In this document: positions 23,378 through 33,000 of the stretch, in pieces
Position numbering within the stretch: position 1 is the stretch's first letter
How the letters are laid out: every line of letters begins with the position of its first letter
Source of the DNA: Symbiobacterium terraclitae
GTDB taxonomy: Bacteria; Bacillota; Sulfobacillia; Symbiobacteriales; Symbiobacteriaceae
Length of the DNA: 41,530 nucleotides
NCBI RefSeq assembly: GCF_017874315.1
Contig: NZ_JAGGLG010000037.1
Location: forward strand, 1-41,530
Direction: 5' to 3'
Made by a program: the position numbers and the translations under genes
Notes under the pieces: model-generated
What the model was told of the DNA's origin: nothing
What the model saw: the letters and a program-made list of their open reading frames with translations, nothing else
Databases searched by the model: none

Positions 23378-25978
23378 GTGGGGGTGAGTCCGGTGCTGCC
23401 GGTGGAGGCGATCCTGCCGGAGCTGCGCGCCGCCCTCCGGCAGGGAACGGCCGCGGTGCTGGTGGCCCCGCCCGGGGCGGGGAAGACCACGAGGGTCCCC
23501 CTGGCCCTGCTGCACGAGGACTGGCTGGGCGGCCGGCGCATCCTGATGCTGGAGCCCCGCCGCCTGGCCGCCCGCAGCGTCGCCCGCTACATGGCGGCCA
23601 CGCTGGGCGAGCAGGTGGGCGGCCGGGTGGGCTACCGGGTGCGCCACGAGGCGCGGGTGGGGCGGGAGACCCGCGTCGAGGTGGTCACCGAGGGGATCCT
23701 CACGCGCATGCTGCAGGCCGACCCTGCCCTGGAGGAGGTCGGCCTGCTGATCTTCGACGAGTTCCACGAGCGGTCGCTCCACGCCGACCTGGGGCTGGCG
23801 CTCAGCCTGGAGTGCCAGTCGGTGCTGCGGCCGGACCTGCGGATCCTGGTGATGTCGGCCACGCTGGAGGCGGAGCCCGTCGCCGGCCTGCTGGGCGGTG
23901 CGCCCGTGCTGGTGAGCGAGGGGCGCAGCCACCCGGTGGAGACCATCTACCTCGACGCCCCGCCTGCGGGCCCCGTCGAGCCGCTGGTGGCCCGCACCGT
24001 GCTGCGGGCGCTGCGGGAGCACCCGGGAGACGTCCTGGTCTTCCTGCCGGGTGAGGCGGAGATCCGGCGGGCGGAGCGGCTTCTGCAGGAGATGGGGGTG
24101 GGGGATGGGCCGGATACCGCAGGGCGGGCTGCTGGGACTGCGCCTGGTCGGCCGCCGGACGCGCCCCCGACAGGCGGAGCGGCGGTGGACGTCCTGCCGC
24201 TGTACGGCGCACTGCCCCCGGCCGACCAGGACCGGGCCCTGCGCCCCTCCCCGCCCGGGCGGCGCAAGGTGGTGCTGGCCAGCGCCGTCGCCGAGACGAG
24301 CCTGACGGTGGAGGGCGTGGCGGTGGTGGTGGACAGCGGCCTGATGCGGGTGCCCCGCTACTCGCCCCGCACGGGCATGAGCCGGCTGGTCACCGTGCCG
24401 GTGACCCGGGATGCGGCCGACCAGCGGCGCGGCCGGGCGGGGCGGCTGGGGCCGGGGGTCTGCTACCGCCTCTGGACCGCGCAGCAGGACGCGCACCTGG
24501 TGCCCCGGCGCACGCCTGAGATCCGGGAGGCCGACCTCGCCCCTCTGGCGCTGGAACTGGCCGTCTGGGGGGCCGGCCCCGAGTCGCTCCGCTGGCTGGA
24601 CCCGCCGCCTGCCGCGGCGATGGCCCAGGCGCGGGACCTGCTTCGGATGCTGGGCGCCCTCGACGATACGGGGGCCGTCACGCCCCACGGCCGCCGGATG
24701 GCCGAGCTGGGCGTACATCCCCGGCTCGCCCACATGCTGCTGGCCGGCGCGGAGATGGGCCTCGGCGGCCTGGCCTGTGACCTGGCGGCGATCCTGAGTG
24801 AGCGGGACCCGCTCCGGGGCGCGGACGACGTCGACCTCTGCGCCCGGCTGCGCCTGCTCCGGACGGGCGGGCCGGGCGATGCGGCCGCGCTGCGGCGGGT
24901 TCAGGTGGAGGCGGCGGCGCTCCGCCGGGCGCTCACGGGGACGGTGCGCGGTGCACCTCGCGCTGCTCACGATACGGCCCACGATACAGTTCACGGTGCC
25001 GCGCCAGGCGCCGATGAGGCGCAGGCCGGCGGGCTGCTCTCCCTGGCCTTTCCGGACCGCATCGCCCAGAGCCGGGGCGGCGGGCGGTTCCTGCTGCGCA
25101 GCGGACGCGGGGCCTTCGTGCCCCCGGGGCAGCCGCTGGCGGAGGAGCCCTTCCTGGTGGCGGCGGAGCTGGCCGACCAGGGGGCCGAGAGCCGTATCTT
25201 CCTGGCCGCGGCGCTGACCCAGGCCGACCTGGAGCGGCTGTGGGGCCCGCAGATCGAGACCGAGCGGCGGGTGTGGTGGGACCGCGAGGCCGGCGTGGTG
25301 CGGGCCGCCGTCCGGCAGCGGCTTGGCGCGCTCAGGCTCAGGGAGGTGCCGTGGGAGGATCCCGACCCGGATCTGGTGGCCGCTGCCCTGCTGGAGGGCA
25401 TCCGGCAGGAGGGGGTGGATGCGCTGCCCTGGAACCGGGAGGCGCGGCAGCTGCAGCAGCGCATCCGGTTCATGGCCCGGCTGGAGGCGGGCTGGCCGGA
25501 CGTCTCGGATGAGGCCCTGGCCGCTGCGCTGGCCGACTGGCTCGGTCCGCACATCCGGGGGCTCCGGAGGCGCGATGAGGTGCAGCGGCTCCGGCTGGGG
25601 CCGCTGCTGCTGGGTATGCTCACGTGGGAGCAGCGCCGGGCGCTGGACGAGGAAGCGCCGACCCACGTCACCGTGCCCAGCGGCTCCCGGCATCCCATTG
25701 ACTATTCGGATCCGGCCGCGCCCGTCCTCGCCGTCCGGCTGCAGGAGGTCTTCGGCTGGACCGAGACGCCCCGGGTGGGTCGCGGGCGGGTGCCGCTGAC
25801 CCTGCACCTGCTCTCGCCGGCGCACCGCCCGGTGCAGGTGACCCGCGACCTCGCCAGCTTCTGGCGGGAGGGGTACTTCCTCGTCCGCAAGGAGCTGCGG
25901 GGGCGGTACCCCAAGCACTACTGGCCCGAGGACCCGCTCACCGCCTCGCCGACCAACCGCACCCGCCCGCGCGCATAG
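23378..25978 (+). CDS. hrpB: ATP-dependent helicase HrpB (DEAH-box)
   Basis: The 866-residue protein starts at GTG 23378 with AGGAGG 5 bp upstream. Helicase motifs appear in order: GAGKTT (33-38), EPRRLAARSVA, TEGILTRML, DEFH (127-130), SATLE, VFLPGEAEIRRAE, and QRRGRAGR (349-356). The C-terminal half carries the HA2-like region and the HrpB-specific end (RPVQVTRDLASFW, then KELRGRYPKHYWPEDP). Length is normal for HrpB. Two Ala/Gly/Pro-rich inserts (about 245-270 and 525-550) break otherwise conserved blocks. HrpB's cellular role is poorly defined; RNA handling is assumed by family. Its last 61 bp overlap the patatin gene on the other strand. Confidence 0.95.
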   Translation: MGVSPVLPVEAILPELRAALRQGTAAVLVAPPGAGKTTRVPLALLHEDWLGGRRILMLEPRRLAARSVARYMAATLGEQVGGRVGYRVRHEARVGRETRVEVVTEGILTRMLQADPALEEVGLLIFDEFHERSLHADLGLALSLECQSVLRPDLRILVMSATLEAEPVAGLLGGAPVLVSEGRSHPVETIYLDAPPAGPVEPLVARTVLRALREHPGDVLVFLPGEAEIRRAERLLQEMGVGDGPDTAGRAAGTAPGRPPDAPPTGGAAVDVLPLYGALPPADQDRALRPSPPGRRKVVLASAVAETSLTVEGVAVVVDSGLMRVPRYSPRTGMSRLVTVPVTRDAADQRRGRAGRLGPGVCYRLWTAQQDAHLVPRRTPEIREADLAPLALELAVWGAGPESLRWLDPPPAAAMAQARDLLRMLGALDDTGAVTPHGRRMAELGVHPRLAHMLLAGAEMGLGGLACDLAAILSERDPLRGADDVDLCARLRLLRTGGPGDAAALRRVQVEAAALRRALTGTVRGAPRAAHDTAHDTVHGAAPGADEAQAGGLLSLAFPDRIAQSRGGGRFLLRSGRGAFVPPGQPLAEEPFLVAAELADQGAESRIFLAAALTQADLERLWGPQIETERRVWWDREAGVVRAAVRQRLGALRLREVPWEDPDPDLVAAALLEGIRQEGVDALPWNREARQLQQRIRFMARLEAGWPDVSDEALAAALADWLGPHIRGLRRRDEVQRLRLGPLLLGMLTWEQRRALDEEAPTHVTVPSGSRHPIDYSDPAAPVLAVRLQEVFGWTETPRVGRGRVPLTLHLLSPAHRPVQVTRDLASFWREGYFLVRKELRGRYPKHYWPEDPLTASPTNRTRPRA

Positions 25979-26907
25979 GTGGAGGCGGCGCCCGGCGCCG
26001 GTGAACCGTTCACCGGCGCCGGGGCGGCGAGTGCGGGCGCCGGCTCGCCCGCTGCAGGCGCAGGGGCGGAGAACCCGGAGACCTGCTCCCCCGCCGCGGC
26101 GGCCGGCGCGGCGTCCGTTCCCAGTGCGGCGAGGCGCGCCCGGATGGCGGGCAGGGCCTCGGCCGCCGCCGCCTCGCCGCTCAGCATCTGCGCCTTGTAG
26201 CGGCGGAACTCGAAGGTGCCGCACTCCGCCCAGGGGCGGATGACCACGTCCGCGCTGGCCAGCTGGCTCGTGACCAGCCGCTCGTCCATGATCTCCAACA
26301 TGCGCATGAGGAAGTCCAGGGGGTGCCTGGGCTTCCTTCGTCTCCAGGGGTAGGGAACCGACAGGTCCACGGCGATGACCACGTCCGCCCCCAGCTCGCG
26401 GGCCAGCTGCACCGGCACCTTGTGCAGCACGCCTCCGTCCACGAGCCGCCGGCCGTCCAGTGTCACCGGCCGGACGATGCAGGGCATGGCGGTCGAGGCG
26501 CGCAGGATCGGTCCCACGGGTCCCGAACGCAGCGTGACGGGCTCGCCGGTGTCGGCGTCGGTGGCCATGGCGGCGAAGGGGATGCGCAGGTCGGAGACCC
26601 GGAGCGGCCCCACCAGCCGTTCGAAGGAGGCCGCCATCGGCGCGTTGTCCAGCCAGCCGTCCCGGGACCAGGCCGGGCGGAAGAGATCCCACAGGCGGAT
26701 CGAGGCGAAGATCGCCTCGATCTGGTCCGGCGTGAGCCCCGCGGCGTAGGCGGCGCCCACCATGGCGCCCGCAGAGGTCCCCGCGATGCAGTCGATGGGG
26801 ATCCCTGCCGCAGAAAGGCAGCGCAGCACGCCGACGTGGGCCGCCCCCCGCGCACCTCCCCCTCCGAGAGCCAAACCGATCCGGGGCCTGCTGCTGCCCT
26901 GCCTCAT
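25918..26907 (-). CDS. Patatin-like phospholipase (RssA-like)
   Basis: The protein has 329 residues from ATG 26907, with GGGGAGGTGAG upstream. It has the patatin triad elements: oxyanion loop GGGGARG (15-21), nucleophile elbow GTSAG with S45, and the catalytic Asp D157 in DGG. The spacing is normal for the bacterial serine hydrolase group that includes RssA. No signal peptide is seen, so it is probably cytoplasmic. After about residue 265 the sequence becomes an Ala/Pro-rich tail (APAPAAGEPAPALAAPAPVNG) ending in a part that overlaps the hrpB 3' end tail to tail. The substrate is unknown. Confidence 0.92.
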   Translation of the reverse strand: MRQGSSRPRIGLALGGGGARGAAHVGVLRCLSAAGIPIDCIAGTSAGAMVGAAYAAGLTPDQIEAIFASIRLWDLFRPAWSRDGWLDNAPMAASFERLVGPLRVSDLRIPFAAMATDADTGEPVTLRSGPVGPILRASTAMPCIVRPVTLDGRRLVDGGVLHKVPVQLARELGADVVIAVDLSVPYPWRRRKPRHPLDFLMRMLEIMDERLVTSQLASADVVIRPWAECGTFEFRRYKAQMLSGEAAAAEALPAIRARLAALGTDAAPAAAAGEQVSGFSAPAPAAGEPAPALAAPAPVNGSPAPGAASTYARGRVRLVGEAVSGSSGQ

Positions 26908-26984
26908 GCCGCACTCACCTCCCCTTCAGTATGCCCAGTTGGACTGGGGAGGCGTTCCCTGAGAGGAAATCGATGCCTCGCGAG

Positions 26985-27016
26985 CGAACAAGTTTTGAAC
27001 AATACTTTTTCAACCC
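26985..27016 (+). promoter_or_regulatory. AT-rich pocket upstream of the S-layer-type gene
   Basis: This short AT-rich pocket in a very GC-rich setting includes TTGAAC (26995-27000) and the small inverted pair TTGAA/TTCAA. It lies about 65-90 bp before the start codon of the S-layer-type gene. A promoter is likely here, but I cannot place a convincing -10. Confidence 0.35.
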
Positions 27017-27078
27017 TTGTGCAGATGTTGGCCCGGACTGCAGCCATCAAGTTCGGGGAAACGGGAGGATCATGTGGG

Positions 27079-30000
27079 ATGCGAAGAGTCAACCGGTTCG
27101 CCGTCGCCCTGATCTTTGTACTGGTGTCCAATCTGTGCGCCCCGCTGGCACTCGGCGCGGACCACTTCCTCGTCCAGCCGGACGTCAACAACCCGCCGGT
27201 GCCCCAGGAGTGCCGGGCTGGCTACGCCTGCGCGCAGGTCTTCACCGCCAGCACCACCGGTACGGTTGAACGCGTCAGCCTTCCGCTGGCGCGGACAGGG
27301 GACACCGCGACCCTGCGGGTGGAGGTGCGCACCGTGACCGGCGGTGCGCCCGGAGGCGAGGTGCTGGCCGAATCCGGGCCGGTCCCGCAGGTGCCTCTCC
27401 ACGCAGACGGACAGGTGCCGGCCTGGACGACGATCGAGCTGCAGGCCCGGCCCGGAAAGTGGTTGACCAGGGACAAGGAGTACGCCCTGGTGGTGACCAG
27501 CGTCGGCGAGAGCCGTCCAGGTCAGCCCACCAGCTTCCTCTGGTTCGACGTGGACCGGCCTGATGCCGCGCCGGGATACCAGTTGCTCGAGTACGCGCCC
27601 CAGGCGTGGCGGGAGCACCATGACAGCGACTTCGCCTTCCAGATCGAGATGGCCACCGCCAACACGCCTCCGACCGTCCTGGCGCCTGCCGCGGTGAGCG
27701 TGGAGGAGGACGGGCGCGTCCAGGTCACGCTGGAGGTCCTGGACGAGGACCCGGCCGGCGTGAAGGTGACGGCAACCTCCGGCAACGCCTCCATCGTGGC
27801 GGACAGCGGCCTGAGCATCTCGGGAACGGGGGCGCACCGGGTTCTGACCATCATCCCCGAGCCCGATGCGCACGGTGATGTGACCATCACGGTGACGGCC
27901 ACGGATGCCGGCAACCTCTACACCAACACCCAGGTAGCGGTCACGGTCACGCCGGTGAACGACCCTCCCACCATCGCGTTCACGGCCGACCTGGTGGAGA
28001 CGCAGGACAACGCGCCGGTGACCCTCCCGATCAGGACGCAGGGAGCAGCGGGGAAGGCCATGGCCGCCGCCGGCCAGCTCCACATCGCGCTGCATGACCG
28101 CGACGGCGACGCCGTGACCCTCTCGGCCACCACCGACAACCCCGACCTGATCTCGGTCGCGGTGACGGGCACCGGCGCCGGTCAGATGCTCGTCATCACC
28201 CCGGTCCCGCGCAAGAGCGGCACGGCCAACGTCACGCTGACGGCGACCGACGGGAAGGACCAGGCGACCTACTCGTTCCCCGTGACGGTGACGGCCGTCA
28301 ACTCCGCCCCGGAGATCATCGGGCTCCACAACATCACGATCGACGAGGACCACGAACTCAACTTCTCGTTTGTGGTGAAGGACGCGGAGTCGGCCGCCAC
28401 TGACCTGACCGTGGAGGTCACCGCCACGCATGCCTCCTGGTTCGAAGGTTCGCCGGAGATCACGGGGCCCGGCCCGGCCGGCGACGTGAGCGTGCGCTGG
28501 AAGCCCGTCAAGGACGTGAACGGCGACACGCAGATCTCCGTCACGGTCCGGGATCCTGACGGCGGCGAGACGACCGAGGCGTTCGGGCTGTTCATCCGCC
28601 CGGTGAACGACGCACCGGTTCTGGACCGGACGAACCTGATCGACCGCGAGATCCTCGAGGACGGAGAGCTTGAACTGAAGTACGTGCAGGCCCACGACCC
28701 CGACGGGGATCCCCTCACGCTGCACGTGTTCAGCAGCAACACCGTGGTGCTGCCCATGGACCGCATCGAGGTGACGCCCGGCTCCCCCGGCCAGTGGACG
28801 GTCACGCTGCGGCCCAGCCCCAACGAGCACGGCGAGACGCGCATCACCGTGCAGGTGAGTGACGGCAACGGCGGCGTCGACGAGCACAGCTTCCGGCTCC
28901 GGGTTCTCGAGGTCAACGATCCGCCCGAGATCCATCCGATCCCGGACGTCGTGCGCGAGCTGGGCACGGGCCAGTTCACCGTGCAGGTGCGCGTGACCGA
29001 CGTCGAGTCGACGAGCAGCGGCATCACGGTGACGACCAGCTACGACACCTACTTCATCCAGGACGTGACCGTGGGCTCCCCCGTGGGTGACCGCTGGCCG
29101 CTGTACATCACGCCGGCCGGCCGGGAGGGCAGGACCGAGATCACGGTCAGGGCCAACGACGGCCGCGATACGTCTGAGCGGAAGTTCGCGGTGGTCATCG
29201 CCGACTACCTCAAGATTTCGGGGCTGCCGGACCAGGAAGTGGTCAACGAGGATGGCACGATATCGATCACCTTCACGGTGTCGCCCTACGACAAGATCAA
29301 GCAGGTGACGGCCACCTCCCTGGATACCCGGCTGCTCCCGCAGGCGAACGTCACCCTGCTCGCCGGTTCGCAGGGCAGCTACACCCTCGTGCTGAAGCCG
29401 GCGGAGAACCAGTTCGGCAAGGCCGTGGTGACGGTGGCGGCCGAGAACGAGTACCTGACCACCACCCACCACCTCACCCTCACGGTGAACCCGGTGAACG
29501 ACCCGCCCCGCCTGGAACCGAAGCCCATCCCGCCCCAGCGGACGCTGGAGGACGAGCCCATCAGCGTGCCCTTCTACCTCTACGACCCCGACCCGTACGA
29601 CTACCCGACGATCTTCGTCTCCTCCAGCAACGAGCACGTGGTGCCGCCGTTCGCACCCTACATCACCTGGACGGGCTCGGGCACCGACTGGATGCTGCAC
29701 ATCCGCCCGTTCAAGGACGCCCACGGCTCCACCGTCATCACCCTGACGGTGCGGGACCAGGGAAATGAAGAGGACAGCACCTCCTTCCTGCTGACCGTCG
29801 AGCCGGTGGACGATCCGCCTGAGATCATCGTTGACACGCCGTTGGCGATGGACGAGGACACCACGGCCACGTTCACCGTCGTCGTCAAGGACGTCGACGG
29901 CCCCGGCGGCGTTGACCTGGAGGCCACGTCCGTCGATGCCGCGGTGACGACGGCACTCGTCGCCCGCGAGGGCTACACGGACACGTTCACCATCACTGTC

Positions 30001-33000
30001 ACGCCCAAGCCGAACAAGAGCGGGCCCATCCAGATCATCCTCACCGCCAAGAGCGGGGCGTCGCCGGTGGCCTCCCGGACGATTACTGTGAACGTGCGGG
30101 AGATCAACGACCCGCCGCAGCTGACCATCTTCGGCGATCGGATCAACATGCTGGAGGACGAGACCGCCAGCATCTGGATGAGCGTCGACGACGTCGAGAC
30201 GCCGCTGGACCGGCTGGGCCTGACCGCCGTCTCCGACAACCCGGACCTGCTGCCCCCCAGCAGCTTCGTCTTCAAGGGCGCCGGCGTGCAGCGGGAGCTG
30301 GTGATCACCCCGGCCCTGGACCAGTACGGCACGGCCACCGTGACCGTCACGCTGAGCGACGGGACGGACCAGGTGAGCGGGACGTTCACCGTGCTCGTCG
30401 CCCCTGTTCCCGACGCCCCGCGGATCCTGGGCATCGACAGCCAGATCACCCTCGAAGAGGACGGCCGGCTCAACCAGGAGATCGAGATCTACGACCCCGA
30501 CTCGCCCATGAGCGCGGTGGAGGTATCGCTCCGGTACGAGGTCGACCCGGCCAACCCCTACCTGCTGCAGGGCAACGCCGTGCGGCTGGAGGGATCGGGC
30601 GCGCACCGCCGGCTGGTGGTGGAGCCCACGCCCGACGAGAGCGGCACGGCCACCATCATCATCACCACCCGGAGCCATGACGACGGCGCCTGGGCCGAGA
30701 CGGTGATCGAGCTGACGGTCGTCGCGGTCAACGACCCGCCCGTGCTGAGCGAGTTCACCGAGCCCCATAGGACCATTCTGGAAGACCAGTCGCTGACCGG
30801 GATCAGCCTCACTTACCTCGACATCGACTCGCCGGCCAGCGCCCTCACCTTCAAGGCCACCTCCGACAACCCGCAGCTCCTGCCGGACGGCAGCCTGTCC
30901 GTGGTGCCATCCCCCGATCCCGGCGGGGCGGCGCAGGGGACGGTCAGCATCGCCGCCAAGCCGGCCGACAACCGGTACGGCACGGCGACGATCACCCTGA
31001 CCGTCTCCGACGGGCAGGACAGCTCCAGCCGAAGCTTCCGGCTGACGGTCCAGCCCGTGAACGACCCGCCGTCGTTCGTGAAGGGTCCCGACCAGACCGT
31101 GGACGAGGACGCCCCGCCGCAGCGCATCGCCAAGTGGGCGACCGGGATCACCCCCGGGCCGTTCGAGGAGGACCAGAAGGTCACCTTTGAGGTCAGGACC
31201 GACAACCCCGACCTCTTCGCCGCGGGTCCTGCGGTGGAGCCGGACGGCACGCTGACCTACACCCTGGCCCCCGACAAGTACGGCCTGGCGGAGGTGGAGG
31301 TCCGCCTGGTGGACGACGGCGGGACCGCCTACGGCGGCGAGGACGCATCGCCCTGGCAGAAGTTCATCATCAACGTGCGGTCGGTGAACGACGCGCCGGT
31401 GATCGCCGAGATCCCGACCATCGGCACCGAGATCGGCCAGATCACCGATGAGATCGACATCGAGGTCACTGACGTGGACTCCGATGTGGGCCTCATCAGC
31501 GTGGTTGTCACCTCGGGCAACACCAGCCTGGTCCCCAACGACCCCGGGCACATCATCCTGACCCCCGCCGGCCCCGGCAAGTGGAAGCTGCAGCTGAAGC
31601 CGCAGGACGGCCGGATCGGCACGGCGACCATCACGGTGAAGGCCACCGACGCCGAGGGCGCGACCGGCACCCGCACGTTCGACCTGATCGTCAACGACCT
31701 GTGGCTGAGCGGTCTCGTGCCCTCCGCGGGCACGATGACCCCGGCCTTCGACAAGCACGTGCTCAGCTACGCGGTGGTCTACTCGGGCTGGCTGCCCGAG
31801 GCCCGCGTGACCGCCACCACCCAGGACGCCGGCGTGCGCCTCCGGGTGCGGCGGGCCGACACGGCGGGCGACTGGCTTGAGGCCAAGAGCGGCGTCCCGT
31901 CGCCTGCGATCGTCCTCGACGACGGCGGCGGCGATGTGGAAGTCGAGGTCTACTCGCCGGTCACCGGCATCAAGAAGCCCTACCTGCTGACCTTCGTGCG
32001 GGCGAAGTCCACCGTGGCGGAGCTGGTGGAGCTCTCCATCAACCCTGGCCGGCTGGAGCCCGAGTTCCGGCCTGACCGGACCAGCTACTCCGCCACCGTG
32101 CCTCACGACGTGACCGCGGTGACGGTCGTGGCGAAGCCGGGCGACGCCTGGACCAAGGTGTACGTCGACGGCCACCAGAACCTGCGCGTGGGCAGCAACC
32201 GGATCACCGTCACGGTGCTGGCGGAGAACGGCGAGCGGAAGGTCTACACGATCAACGTGACCCGCGAGCCCGCGCCCCTGTCGATCGGACAGGTGGAGGT
32301 GGAGACGGGCCCCGACTGGGCCACGCTGCGGTTCGACACCGACGACGCGGCGACGGTCACGGTCTACTACCGGGCCGCGGGTGGCCAGGAGCAGAGCCGG
32401 AGCGGCGGCCACGGCCGCAGCCACACGGTCTCGCTGACGGGCCTGCAGCCGGCCACGGGCTACACCTACCGCATCCACGCCGACCGGACCGTCGGCACTG
32501 ACGCCGAGCTGGTCAGCGCCTTCCGGACCGAGGCGCCCGGGGCCAAGGGGCTCTGCGAGGTGCGTGCGGATGGCGCGCTGTCCTGCCCCGCCACGTCCCG
32601 TGAGAAGGAGATCGCGCTGAGCGTGGCGCCCGAGGGGGCGCAGCCGGAGCTGGTGGCCACCGCCACCGTCACCGATCCCGACATGGGCGCTGCCGTGGCG
32701 GCGGCGCTGGCATCCGACGTGCCCGAGGCCGAACGGGCGGTGTCCGTGCGGCTGGCGAACCGGCCCTACGGGGTGGCGCTGCTGGAGGCGGCCGCCCTGC
32801 AGCGGGCAGCCCGGCTGGGCGTGCCCGTAACTGTGGAGTCGGACCGGGGCGCCGTCACCCTCACGCCCGCGCTGGTGACCGACCTCAGGCTGGCGCCGAA
32901 TGAGCGCCTGGCCGTGGTCATCTCGGAGGCGCAGATCGATCCGCGCTACGTGGAGCCATGGAGCGGCGTCGGCGGCTACCGCCAGGCCGGCGAGCCGTTT

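Noticed and set aside
22448-26914. A 1,488-codon minus-strand open frame across hrpB and the patatin gene
   Set aside because: It is a compositional shadow; HrpB motifs on the plus strand and the patatin triad in another minus frame define the real genes.
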